From Clonostachys chloroleuca (lineage: Eukaryota > Ascomycota > Sordariomycetes > Hypocreales > Bionectriaceae), in contig JBANAY010000003.1 in the NCBI GenBank assembly GCA_037952775.1, forward strand, positions 5,518,001-5,582,000: a DNA stretch of 64,000 nucleotides, read 5' to 3'. Shown piece after piece: positions 1-10,624 of this stretch; the first letter of the stretch is position 1; the number at the start of each line of letters is the position of its first letter. A program made the translations under genes and the position numbers. The notes beneath the pieces were generated by a model, which saw only the letters and a list, made by a program, of their open reading frames with translations, had not been told where the DNA came from and did no database searches.

Positions 1-37
1 ACTTCCTGAGTAAGGGGTTCGACTAACGTCAGATTAG

Positions 38-1759
38 GTCAATTGCCTGACCGATTGGTTCTTTGAAGAGGGTCTACGGCAAGCAGTAGAGCTTGACGCT
101 ATTCTTGACTCTGGCGGTAAATTAAAGGGTCCATTGCACGGAGTTCCTATTGCTGTAAAGGTACGTAGAAGCATCCCATAACATCCCATAACATCCCATA
201 ACGTGGAGATTAGTTGCAATGTACTCACGCCAACTTCCTTAGGACTTCCACTTTCTCAAAGGTCATCCTACAACAACGGGCTATGTTTCAAAGAGAAATT
301 TTGTTTCTGATCATGATTCTGCCCTGGTAGCCACGTTGCGTGCCGCTGGGGCGGTGTTCTTCTGTAAGACAACCATGCCCCAGACGGGGATGGCACTAGA
401 GACGGCCAGCAATCTTTGGGGTCGAACCCTGAGCCCCTTCAACATCGACCTAAGCTCCGGTGGCAGCTCAGGAGGAGACGCGGCCTTGGTCGCGATGAGA
501 GGCTGTCCGATCACACCCTCCACTGACATGGGAGGATCCATCCGCGTGCCAGCTGCTTTCAACGGACTGTACGCCATTCGACCTACTGCAGACCGCGTGC
601 CAAAAGGCGGCATGGACAACATCAACAGCACGGGGCAGACAACAATTCAATTGTCCTGCGGGCCCATTTGTCACTCTATCAGCGACCTCGAGTTGCTTAC
701 GAGGGTCATTAATGCGTACCCGAACAATAAATATGACGTTACCTGTGCACCAGTTCCGTGGAGGATCCTGGATACCTTGAATGGCAAACTCGCAATTGGA
801 ATGATGAAGTGGGATGGTGTGGTTATGCCTCACCCACCGATACTCCGAGCCTTGAGCCATGCCAAACAAGTGCTCGAACGGGCCGGACACCAAGGCTAGT
901 CTCTCATCTCATACGATGCTCTAACCATCGCTTACCCGAGTCGCAGTCATTGAATTCGATCCGCCCTTTGATTGCTGGGACGCTTCTCAGACAACGGTAA
1001 TAAGAGCGTTACCAAAAAAAAAAAAAAAAAAAAAAAAAAAAAGCGGCGAGCAGCTCACTAACGAACGGCTATTTAGTTCGATATATACTACCAGTCAGGG
1101 GCAGGACAGACGCTAGCCGCGGTTGAAGCTTCCGGGGAACCACTTATGCCAGCGGTTGCTGATCTGCTCAAGGTTTACAACACGAGAGAGCTCTCTGCCC
1201 TAGAAGCATTGGGAGTATGTTAGCCCGCTTAAAAGATGATAAGGATTTTGGCTTCCTAACCATATGATAGTTGAACGCCAAAACCAGAATCTTCAAAGAA
1301 CGATTCCGCGATGCGTGGAGCGAAACAATCCGCAAAACCGCGACCAGCCGTCCTATCGATGCACTCATCTGCCCCCCAGCACCGTCAGCAGGCATTCCTC
1401 ACAACTTCAACATCTACTGGGGATATAGCTCATTATTCAACCTCCTTGACTATCCCTCTGTGATCCTACCGATCCCCAAGTTCAAGATCGATGCCCAGAA
1501 GGACCCTGTGGACGTCCACTACCGGCCGCTGGAAACGAATGCTTATGACAAGGCCAATCATGAATTGTGTAAGCCTGTCAATTCTGGGCCCCAGAGTTGA
1601 ACTCGTGTTCAATCGCTGATGTCCCTTTTCCCGTGAACAGACGATCCAAACCTATTCTCGAACCAGCCGTCGACGATCCAGATTGTGGGACGCCCTTTTG
1701 AGGACGAAGAGCTGATTCGAGTAGCATCAACTTTGGATACACTACTTCGCTCTATTTGA
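38..1759 (+). CDS. Amidase (amidase-signature family), 5' partial
   Basis: Hydrolyses a carboxylic amide to acid and ammonia, probably in the cytosol. Read exons are 38-160, 243-894, 947-996, 1077-1214, 1271-1568 and 1641-1759, giving about 459 residues; the N-terminus lies before the window. Family landmarks are all visible: NCLT near the left edge, the catalytic Lys in GVPIAVK, the Gly/Ser stretch SSGGSSGGDAAL, the cis-Ser loop DMGGSIRVPAAF, and IVGRPFEDEEL at the C-terminus. The intron at 895-946 starts with GC (AAG|GCTAGT) and ends in CAG; using it restores the family reading VIEFDPPFDCW, where read-through would stop at once. Intron 997-1076 holds a run of 29 A. The six-exon frame adds up without a break. 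It lies tail to tail with the sugar-type transporter gene and is a paralogue-type neighbour of the amidase at 10625. Family call is firm; substrate unknown. Confidence 0.88.
172..201 (+). repeat. Three tandem copies of a 10-bp unit in an amidase intron
   Basis: The unit CATCCCATAA occurs three times in a row inside the first visible amidase intron (161-242). It looks like a simple slippage repeat with no coding effect. Confidence 0.9.
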
Positions 1760-2108
1760 GCTAAGTCACATGGGAGGGTTCAGCAAGGCAACCGGCAGAG
1801 GATAGCAGCTCAGTGAAGGATATTTCGACAGAGACGCCTGGACCGAAGGGGGCTCGTTAGTGCCTTCATTGAGTACATATGTAACACCAAATTTATGGGA
1901 CCGTGATCCATGATTGCTCAAGTCCGAAGCATAAAATCCTTGGAGCTGCCACACGCAAAGAAGTACTAGCACATGAGGCAACAACACAGCTCAACTCTTC
2001 CTTCAATGAATGATTACTACTCTTACTGTCAGATCCGGCACTCGTTTTCGAAAGAAACTCTTGTGCTAGCTATATGGATTCCTAAACCGCCTGCATCGTT
2101 ACGTTGAC
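1760..2108. other. Intergenic, 3' ends of two genes
   Basis: This 349-base gap separates the converging ends of the amidase and the sugar-type transporter. I see no gene or distinctive signal in it. Confidence 0.7.
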
Positions 2109-3678
2109 TCAAACTTTCCCAAATTGACCCCCCAGAATTTTCTCGTCGCTATTCACCTGGTCCAAGTCTGGAACATCAGAGTGCTTCACGCCGTCGAATA
2201 ATTCATCTACCTCTTCGAGCGTCTTGCCCTTTGTTTCAACCCAGTAGAAATAGACAAAAATGATGAACAGAAAATTCCAGCTCGCGTTAATGACATACGT
2301 CTTCCAACCCACAGCGTCAAACATGTAGGGGAAAACCATGGTGACAAAGATTCCACATGCCTTATTAATGAGAGTAAAGAGACTCATCCCCGTAGCACGT
2401 AGTCGGAAAGACAAAACCTCTGGGGGGTACATCTGCGCCAAAGGCGTAAGACCAAACGAGTAAAATCCCAGGAATAAAAACACTGCGGCCACTGTGCCCT
2501 GAATACCCGGGGCATATGAGCTTGTACCGTAGACAGCTGTGAGGGCACCGACAATATAGAACATGACGGTGCAACCAACCAGGGAACTAAGACAGAGGAT
2601 CCGCCTTCCGAGTCTTTCCGCTAGAAGACAGCCGGCAAGAGCAGTGACAAGTTGCCAAACCGATAAAATTAGGTTGATTTCCATTTGAGTTGTGGATGAA
2701 GTGATGCCAGCCTGGGACAACATGTCTCCGTAGTAGTATGTGATAACATTGGATCCGGTTAACATTGTCACAGGGGAAACTGACAAAGCAAGAATGAGAC
2801 GTCGCCTATTGGGCGCACTGCGCACCACTCCGACAAAGCCAATGCTCTTGCCTTCAGTCTTCTCATAATTTAGCGTATCAACAATTTCCGTATATTGAAC
2901 TTGGACAATCGGGTCGCTAGGTGTGGAACCGTTGATGCGCGCAAGAACTTTCATGGCTTCATCCAGGCGATCTTGATGAATAAGCCAGCGCGGAGATTCG
3001 GGGAGGAACGGCGTAAGGACGACAATCAATAAAGGGGCGAACCCCTGAAACAGAGATGGCACTCTCCACGCCCAATCCGAAGGCTCAAGTGCAGTACACT
3101 CAAGATATGTTAGGTTTTGTTTCTTGCAAGCATGAGAAAGAAGGAGGAGCGGAAGGAGGGAGAAAGTCTTGGTAACAACTCACTCCAAAGGATATACCAG
3201 TGGCCAGGATACCTCCCACGGCCCAGCACGTGTAATACAGGCCCAAGGCAAACGCCCGAATCTTTGGCGGGGTTGTCTCAGCCACGTAGATACCTGCAGC
3301 GGTTTGAGCGAGGCCCATGCCCAAGCCGACAATCATTCGGCCAGCAATGAACATAGCAAGGTTTTGAGCACTAGCGGTGATCACGGCTCCGAGAATGTTG
3401 AAAAGTGCGCTGGCCAGAACGCTGTATCGGCGGCCGAACTTATCAACAATAAATCCTGCGAAAATTGCAATCAGGATTGCGCCCAAGGATGTAGCTGTAG
3501 AGTTGACAGCCTTAGTGGCCGTGGTTATTTCGAAATAATTGTTATAGCTGGGCATCACATTGACAGAGCCCATGACAGATCCATCGTAGGCAATGGTGAC
3601 GGAGTCAACGACACAGGCCGAAATAACCAAAGCCGCGGTGAAGCCGATCTTGACTGACTGGGCGTATTTACCGAACAT
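2109..3678 (-). CDS. MFS sugar-type transporter
   Basis: Plasma-membrane proton/solute symporter of the fungal sugar porter family. Exons are 3184-3678 and 2109-3098, joined across an intron with GTGAGT donor; the join reads ISFG|CTALEPSDWAWRVPS, as expected for the family. The 494-residue product is normal in length, with about 12 hydrophobic segments, the loop motif DKFGRR after segment 2, PESPRWL before the central loop, and ETKGKTLEEVDELF at the end. A longer start at 3762 is open, but the only TATA box (3782-3788) is 20 bases from it and 104 bases from the ATG at 3678, so 3678 is preferred. Two CGG-N5-CCG sites 520-590 bases upstream hint that it belongs to the same regulon as the P450 cluster. 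The true substrate need not be a sugar. Confidence 0.88.
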
Positions 3679-3781
3679 TATGGTCGACTTGGAGGGCTTC
3701 GAGCCCGAAAGAATTTCTCTAGTCTTGAGGTGGAAGAATAGTGGGTGTGTCAATCTTGGCATTACTCGGTCATGGCCTGCC

Positions 3782-3788
3782 TTTTATA
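3782..3788 (-). promoter_or_regulatory. TATA box of the sugar-type transporter
   Basis: TATAAAA on the minus strand, 104 bases before the ATG at 3678. It argues against the longer start at 3762, which would leave almost no 5' leader. Confidence 0.5.
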
Positions 3789-4200
3789 ATTGATGTCTTC
3801 CGCAGAAGGGGGATATTTTGTAATCCTTGTTCTATCTTCCCCAGTAGCACTTCATTCCCCACGTTTCCTAAACTGGTTCGCTATCTTGGTAAAGGCTCCT
3901 AGATGCGGGGTGAAACAAGAGTCATGGGAGGACTAGTACTCTAGATGTACCGACTGGGAACCAGTGCCATAATCGACCATCCTTGATTTCACCTTAAGTC
4001 AAGCCATGCCATTAGTTTCCTAGTAAAACGTAATGACGGCAGATACTATCTAGATTTTAGATACCTTATCACTCTATTGGAGCAGGGCAATCCCTTTGCG
4101 AGGCGCCACAAGCAATTTCTGGACAACTCAAGCTTTGGAAATAACGGGAGATACACGATATGCATGGCATGCTCCTCGTCGCGGCTAGATTATCAAAGGG

Positions 4201-4211
4201 CGGCCAACCCG
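4201..4211. promoter_or_regulatory. CGG-N5-CCG site, candidate Zn2Cys6 target
   Basis: CGGCCAACCCG, followed by A. The right half matches the CCGA of the cluster sites, but the left flank is G rather than T. It lies upstream of the sugar-type transporter. Confidence 0.4.
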
Positions 4212-4260
4212 ACATATCGCCGCTAACATCACCACCGGCAATTTTTAGCGTTGGTTTGGG

Positions 4261-4271
4261 CGGTCCAGCCG
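4261..4271. promoter_or_regulatory. CGG-N5-CCG site, candidate Zn2Cys6 target
   Basis: CGGTCCAGCCG, followed by A, exactly 60 bases from the previous site. The pair is the only support for placing the transporter in the cluster regulon. Confidence 0.4.
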
Positions 4272-5012
4272 ATCATGCACTACTTCAGGTCATTTGCTCT
4301 CTTCTTTCAGGTAGACACATCTGAGACCTGGTGATGCGGATCAACTTATGGATTGCTTAGACATCTACCTAAGGTTGAGCACCAAGACGCCTCTACCCCT
4401 TGTCAATTATTCCGTGGACGAATTTGGGCTTGTTGAAGGCAGATGACGATGACAATTGACAGGCAGCAATGCCGCGATGCATCCAAAAAATTAAGAGATA
4501 ATAAATGGCTTTGCAGGGGGTCCTAAAAAGAAGGTAGGGGCTGGAGAGTTGCCCACACACAGCGTATTCGATCAAGTGAATGACACAGGAAATGGCACAC
4601 CCAAATGAAGACCCAAATAATCACCTAAATAAACACCCGAATAAACACTAAATGAGAACTTATTTTAAATAGAGATTAGAGAATATCAATATTTAGGCTT
4701 GGATATTCTGTTCATTTATTCTCATTTCAGTAATTTTACTGTATCATGCCACAGCAACTACCATTAAATCCTCCCACAAACTTGCGAAACGAAAGCTAAG
4801 TGTTTTCGGGCTTACAGTTTATTAATGCGTTCATTCATTTTGCAAGATGATGAACGTTCTTGGTCTGATTCTGAACTTCAACCGAGCCCTCCCGCCAAAC
4901 TGCTTCTCTTGTTGAGTTTTGCTTTTCCTGATTAAACAATCCTACTTGCCGTATATAAATGAAAACATCGCAAAGCACAATAAGTTGAAGACAATTGACG
5001 CAATAGTTTTAG

Positions 5013-5960
5013 CTAAAGGCTATACCCGGCGTCGATGATAATGTTTGTCCCGGTCATGCTTCTGGATTTTGCTAAGCCAAGGACCTGCTCCGCAACATCC
5101 TAATAGAATAATCAGAAACAATTACGCGAGAATCCGCCGCCTCTTGAGTCCTTACCTCGAGGTCGATAAAAAGTTTCAATTTAGTTCCTTGTCGGTGAGC
5201 TTCTTTCTGTTCGGCCGTGAAGCGAGTTGCCCATTCTTACTCCACCCTTAGTCCCAAATTTCTACGTAGTCAATGAATACCTTTTCTCACCGTTTGCAGC
5301 AGCCCTGGTGATACACTGTTAACCCGTATCTTGGGTGCTACCATACAGGCTAGACCCTTAACCATGTGTAACTGGGCAGCTTTTGTGGTTCCGTAGGCCT
5401 GATGTCAAACTGTTAGCATCCGACCTGTGAGGTCCGTCCAAATGGGCTTGGGGTCATACCAAAGAGCTGCCCACACCAGTCACGCTTGAAAGGGATGCAG
5501 TTGTGATGAAAGCCCCTTCCGTTTCGTCGAGGTACTGCTTGGATGCTTGCAAAAGCCAAAGGTGACATTTCACATTCATATTAAATAATCTATCCCAGTC
5601 TTCTTCAAACACGTTATCGTCAATCGATGCTGTGTTGCGGAATTTGGTCCAACCCCCATTCGACAAGACAACATCGATACGTCCCATGGCAGCCTATGTT
5701 TCCTTGCCGAGACGTCGGATTTCCAGAGCCGAAGCCAGATCCGCCTGGATCGAGATGTATCGCGATATCGTCTTGGTTCCGTCAACATCACTTAACTTGG
5801 CATGTTGGGCAGAAAGTTCTGCAATCAGTGTCCTAGCACGCTCGCTATCCGTGTTGTAATTGATGGCAACTCTATATCCATGTTGGGCAAACAGTCGAGC
5901 AACGGCAGACCCGAGACCTGCAGATCCAGCTGTGACAAGGATGACTGGAGACGCACCCAT
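5013..5960 (-). pseudogene. SDR oxidoreductase with an in-frame stop
   Basis: NAD(P)-dependent short-chain dehydrogenase. Exons read 5460-5960, 5281-5398, 5156-5235 and 5013-5099. The N-terminus MGASPVILVTAGSAGLGSAV carries the Gly-rich nucleotide site; later come DVVLSNGGW, the Ser region TTASLSS and the YxxxK site in YGTTKAAQ. The end reads SMTGTNIIIDAGYSL. A TAG at 5694-5696 interrupts the frame between RRLGKET and AAMGRIDVV; both sides are homologous-looking and in the same frame, and no intron of workable size can remove it. A CAG-to-TAG change is the simplest origin. Without it the protein would be complete. Its promoter is shared with the P450. Either a recent nonsense allele or a base error. 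Confidence 0.75.
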
Positions 5961-6343
5961 GTCTTTTCCGGTGCTTGCATATGTGTAGACGAAAGGTCGC
6001 TATACTTACATGGGACTCTGTTTCTGATGAATGACGAATTGGGTGTGTTAAACAAATTGCATGCATCATTAAATTCGACATCTAGCTTTTGCCATTTCCG
6101 GATAGAATCCAGAAAGGAGCTGTGAGTCTACGAAATTTCACCTGAAATAAGTGCTATCCAATCGCGTGATGTCGGCTATGTCGGCCTACTAGTTGCACAT
6201 TGATCTTCGGTCCAAGCTACGGCACTCACTGGGCTTCGGTTCGTTACCATTGATCAGAGAGCCACACTGCGCCATTTCCACGGACCCTGACGAGACATGC
6301 CGACCCAATAAGATCCGTTATGTATGAGGAGATAAGCGATAGG

Positions 6344-6354
6344 CGGTCCTTCCG
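6344..6354. promoter_or_regulatory. CGG-N5-CCG site in the SDR1/P450 promoter
   Basis: CGGTCCTTCCG followed by AC. The core matches the cluster motif, but the left flanking base is G instead of T. It is 384 bases from the SDR1 start. Confidence 0.5.
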
Positions 6355-6396
6355 ACTACTTTCGACACTTTTGACACAGTATTGGGCCTGATGCTG

Positions 6397-6409
6397 TCGG
6401 CACGTCCGA
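6397..6409. promoter_or_regulatory. TCGG-N5-CCGA operator-like site
   Basis: TCGGCACGTCCGA, extended to GTCGG...CCGAC. The symmetric CGG half-sites with fixed 5-base spacing are the typical target of a Zn2Cys6 dimer. It is about 230 bases before the P450 ATG. Confidence 0.6.
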
Positions 6410-6640
6410 CTGCACCCAGTACCCCTATGTCGACCGAGGCTAAACTTGTTTTGGGCACGTCAGCTGGTGAGTTTCGCGGGGGACGATGATGTGAAAGAGA
6501 AGCTGATCTAATCGTACCTTTGACAGGCACATAAGAGTGCTGCGTCAATGGTTTGCTTTGAATTAAGATGCAACTAGTAATCTTTGATCAACGACAGTCT
6601 CTCTCGTGTTAATGACATATGCGCGATTCTTGCCAATACT

Positions 6641-8430
6641 ATGATCATGGATTCCAAGGCTGAAAGTATTCTGGCCCTCTTGCAACACAGATTGAACGGG
6701 TTTATCGAGAATGAGAACGCTGGGCCGCTGATCACAGCTGTTGGGGTCATTCTTTTCTCCTACCTCTTGTACCAGGTAAGAATATCCTTGGTCTAGTCGC
6801 GCAAGATACCATTAGTTTTGACAACGCACCATAGGCTGCGTTTGCTACAGACATACCACACATCAAAGGCCTACCAGAGATTCCAGGGGCAGTGCCCATC
6901 TTCGGTCATCTTCTGAGTCTCGGTGAGGACCATGCGAGCTCATGCGAAAAATGGTGGCGTCAATACAACCAGTCTGTATTTCAGATCAAACTAGGCAACA
7001 CTCGAGCTGTCGTCGTCAACTCATTTGACGATTGCAAGAAGATGCTACTGGGGAACCAGAATGCTGTGATTGACCGCCCAAAGCTGTACACCTTCCACGG
7101 GGTCATCAGCAGCACCCAGGGCTTCACCATTGGCTCTTCTCCATGGGATGAATCCTGCAAGAACAAGCGGAAGGCTGCTGGCACGGCTCTTGGGAGACCT
7201 GCATTACGGAGGTACTATCCCATGTTTGATCTAGAGAGCTACTCTATTCTGCGGGATATGAAGAAGGATAGCAACAACGGGCAGATTGAGATCGATGTCC
7301 GCCCGTATATCCAGAGATATGCACTCAACACGACTTTGACGCTCTGCTACGGAATCCGTATGGATGGCGTCTATGACGAGCTACTTCGGGAAATTCTCTA
7401 CGTCGGTTCAGCCATTTCGCTTTTGCGCAGCGCGTCTGAGAACCTACAAGATTATGTGCCATTCTTACGCTACCTCCCAACCAACACCAAGAATTCTCGA
7501 TCAAAAGAGCTTCGGGAGCGCCGTGACGCTTACTTGAATCTACTCCTGGACAAGGTTCGAGCCATGATCAAGAAGGGGACCGATAAGCCTTGTATCTCAT
7601 CTGCCATCCTAAAGGATGAGGAGACCAAGCTTACTGGGGTTGAGGTATCATCCATCTGCTTGTCACTTGTGTCTGGAGGGTTTGAGACTATTCCTGGCAC
7701 CCTGACCTCGTGTATCGGTTCCCTGTCGACAAAGGAGGGCCAGGAATGGCAGGATCGTGCGTACGCAGATATCAAGCGGTACTATCCTGACGTTCGTGAC
7801 GCTTGGACCAGTTGTTACGTCGAGGAAAAAGTCCCATATATCAACGCTATCGTCAAGGAGGCTGGAAGGTACTACACAGTCAGTTCTATGAGTCTTCCCA
7901 GGAAGACGGTCCAAGAGGTGAACTGGAACGGGGCCATTATCCCACCCAAGACAATGATTCTAATCAATGCACAAGCTGGTAACCATGGTAAGATTATGCT
8001 TCTTTCAGTGGTCAATGTTCCCTTATGTTTGACACTAATCCCTGGTCTTATAGACGTGGATCACTTCGGTCCGGATGCCGGGAAGTTCAACCCTGAACGA
8101 TGGCTTAAAAGCCTCGATCCACCTGCTGAGGCGGATATCGATGGTCTCAATCACCTGAGCTTCGGAACGGGCTCACGTGCATGCTCTGGTCAATTCATTG
8201 CATCTCGAATGCTCTACTCCGCTCTCGTGCGCATCCTGTCGTCGTACAAGATTGTGGCGAGCGAGGAGATGCCACCCAACACAGATTATGTGGAATACAA
8301 CCAGTTCAAGACTGCGCTAGTAGCTATTCCAAGGGAGTTCAAGGTGAAGCTAATCCCAAGGGATACTGATGTGACGGGCGAGTGTCTTTTGGATGCAGAG
8401 GAGAGAACGAGAGAGCACTATAAAGAGTAG
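6641..8430 (+). CDS. Cytochrome P450, CYP504 family (phenylacetate hydroxylase type)
   Basis: Membrane-anchored monooxygenase; known CYP504 members hydroxylate phenylacetate or 3-hydroxyphenylacetate on the way to homogentisate. Exons 6641-6775, 6835-7987 and 8054-8430 give 554 residues. An N-terminal hydrophobic anchor (GPLITAVGVILFSYLLYQ) precedes the proline-rich LPEIPGAVPIFGHL. The I-helix reads SGGFET, the ExxR is EAGR, and the heme loop is FGTGSRACSGQ with the Cys ligand. CYP504-like stretches include VFQIKLGNTRAVVVNS and VISSTQGFTIG. Intron 7988-8053 is 66 bases without a stop, so an unspliced reading stays open; splicing restores NHDVDHFGPD. The start is ATG 6641 or 6647. Two CGG-N5-CCG sites lie in its promoter. 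Family is firm; the exact substrate is inferred. Confidence 0.9.
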
Positions 8431-8980
8431 TGGGGTGTACATCGAGAGCATGAAAAGGGCAGCAATTTGGTGGATAACGAATATGCTCGTCCATGGCGGC
8501 TAAGAAAAGTACTTGGGAGGGGTGAGATAGATTGGCTAAGACTTATGCGCAAATGATCTTCTGATAAACCTTATGTAGACAATTGATCCAGTTGGTTGAA
8601 TGTTCACAAAATCATTTTGTTCTAAACGCGGAGTTTCCTAGACTGATCAAGATTATCTTAAAAAAGGATGAACAAACAAGACAAGGATTAAAAACGCCTC
8701 CATTATTTGAATGATGTGCCTAATAGTGCACTTTGAGCATTTTCACTACAACCAGGGGGGAACATGAAGACGGTTCCTGCGTTACGTTCACTAATTCCCG
8801 CTTCCCGATGATTGTCGGCGTCCCCGATGAGGACTTGTCGAACCAATCCCCTAAGATCACTAGCGATATCATGTCGTATCCTCTACTAATAGTAAATAAT
8901 ATGCATAGAGCAGTCAAAGGAAGCTTAGTAAACCTACCTACGAAGGAAAACCTCCCATCAAACCAATTCTCTACTCAACC
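8431..8980. other. Intergenic: P450 3' end and SDR2 promoter
   Basis: A 550-base gap holding the P450 downstream region and one perfect cluster motif at 8815-8827. No gene is seen. Confidence 0.7.
8815..8827. promoter_or_regulatory. TCGG-N5-CCGA operator-like site
   Basis: TCGGCGTCCCCGA, about 155 bases before the SDR2 ATG at 8981. Same half-sites and spacing as the other cluster sites. Confidence 0.6.
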
Positions 8981-10122
8981 ATGTCTTCGCTCGACATCAA
9001 TCAGCTTTTCAGCGTCAAAGGCTTGGTGGCAGCAGTAACCGGGGGAACGAGCGGGCTTGGTTTCATGATTTGCAAGGTGTGTCATGGCCCTTTTGCTACG
9101 CTACAAATCATCAGCACTAGCTAAAGGCCGTACTAGGGATTGGTTGCGAATGGCGCCCGAGTATATGTCATTGCGTTGCCGTCTGAGCCCATTGCCGAGA
9201 AGGTAGCGCAACTCAATGAGCTCGGTCAATCTTCCTCTGGAACCGCCTTCGGGTAGGTGAAGCCATGCCTTCCTCCTCGCGACGGGCATAACCTAATACG
9301 CCTCTTACTGACGGAGTGTTTGACTCCAGGATTGAATGCGATCTAACCGTCAAGGAGAGTATTGCAAACGTAGCCAAACATATAGGCCAACGGGAGACAT
9401 ACCTTGACATTCTCGTCTCTAATGCCGGCATTAGACGAGACCCAGTGGTTAAATGCGATGTACTGTCTGCCCCCTTATTAGACCTCCAAGCATCAATGTG
9501 GTCGTCGAAACACTCGGACTGGGCAGACTCGTTTTGTGTTAATACGACGGCTCATTATTTCCTCTCCGTTGCGCTTATGCCTTTACTGGCAGCTGCCTCA
9601 CAGCGCAAGCTAGAAGATGGCAGAGTGGGAAGAAGCAACGGCCATGGAGTCATCGTAATCACAAGCTCATGCGCAAGCATGCACAATGCGACTAATGTAG
9701 ATTTGACAAGCTATGCTACTAGCAAAGCCGCGACTGATCATTTGGTCAAACTCCTGGCGTCCAAGTTTGGCAGATTCTATATCAGAGTAGTAGGAATCAA
9801 TCCAGGCTGTGAGTTTCGGCTGCCAACCCATCTCGAGACCCAGGCGAATGTTGATGAATTCCTAGTCGTACCAAGCAAAATGAATCCAATTGGAGAGGAA
9901 GGAAATATGTTCAGCGCACTGTTTGACAAAGTGCCCGCTAGACGGTCGGGTGATGAAGAAGACATTGCCGGCGCTGTCCTCTATCTTGTCAGCCGTGCAG
10001 GAGTAAGTCACCTCATATCTACAAGCCAAAGGGATACTGACATACTATGAAAGGCTTACGTTGATGGAATTTCTCTCTGTGTGGATGGAGGACGAGTGCT
10101 CTTTGCCAATGGCCAAGAATGA
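8981..10122 (+). CDS. SDR oxidoreductase
   Basis: Classical short-chain dehydrogenase, 317 residues. Exons are 8981-9076, 9137-9252, 9330-10002 and 10054-10122. The nucleotide-binding loop is VTGGTSGLG, the structural motif is LVSNAG, the catalytic Ser lies in VIVITSSCAS and the catalytic Tyr/Lys in SYATSKAA. The C-terminus reads GAVLYLVSRAG|AYVDGISLCVDGG across the last intron, the usual end of fungal enzymes resembling rhamnolipid-type ketoreductases. All frames join cleanly, so this copy looks intact, unlike SDR1 in the same cluster. A perfect TCGG-N5-CCGA site lies in its promoter. Substrate unknown; it probably oxidises or reduces an intermediate of the P450 pathway. Confidence 0.88.
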
Positions 10123-10624
10123 CGATGTCCATTATACGTGGAGGGGACGACTGGATGTGGGGGACGAACTCATAATCGGGGATACACCTTCAATCTTCTA
10201 GATACATAGAAAATTTGCCAATATTAAATAGCTCACTGAACAGATCCCCCCATCATGCTCCTTCTAGGTCTATCGATTCCCTTTGCCTTTGAGTTTAGTA
10301 ACTCCAGCGTGCTAGGGCTTGGACAATCCTGTTCAATCTACACACTTGGCCTCGGAGTAAGACCATCTGAATGCTGGAATTAACTTAGTCAGACGAGCAT
10401 GAAAATGTTAAGCTCGGTCATGCAGAGAGCACTGAGCCGATCAGTGGAGAAAGGGCATCATCCTGCGTGTGCATTGCTTGTCGGAGCTTCCGATGCTAGG
10501 GATTGCGCGGTCGGTTCGTCATCTTATACTTTCCCAAAGTTGCTTGACGAAGACACGGGATAAACGAACCTAGATTGAATTTCCTAGCAACCAGATTTCT
10601 CTGTAGAGGTCATATCGAGCATCC
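10123..10624. other. Promoter region of amidase 2
   Basis: A 502-base gap with one perfect cluster motif (10481-10493). Nothing else is recognised. Confidence 0.7.
10481..10493. promoter_or_regulatory. TCGG-N5-CCGA operator-like site
   Basis: TCGGAGCTTCCGA, about 130 bases before the amidase ATG at 10625. Same half-sites and spacing as the other cluster sites. Confidence 0.6.

Larger units (their letters stand above)
3679..5012. other. Intergenic with AT-rich imperfect repeats
   Basis: This holds the transporter promoter and then an AT-rich stretch. Between about 4596 and 4650 there are several imperfect copies of a unit like ACCCAAATAA (also CCTAAATAA and CCCGAATAA). No convincing coding region is present. 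Confidence 0.6.
5961..6640. other. Divergent promoter between SDR1 and the P450
   Basis: Bidirectional control region of 680 bases. It contains two CGG-N5-CCG inverted repeats (6344-6354 and 6397-6409). No coding region is seen in it. Confidence 0.7.

Noticed and set aside
5691..5715. A short intron removing the SDR1 stop codon
   Set aside because: The only GT...TAG pair spans about 22 bases and lacks a branch site.
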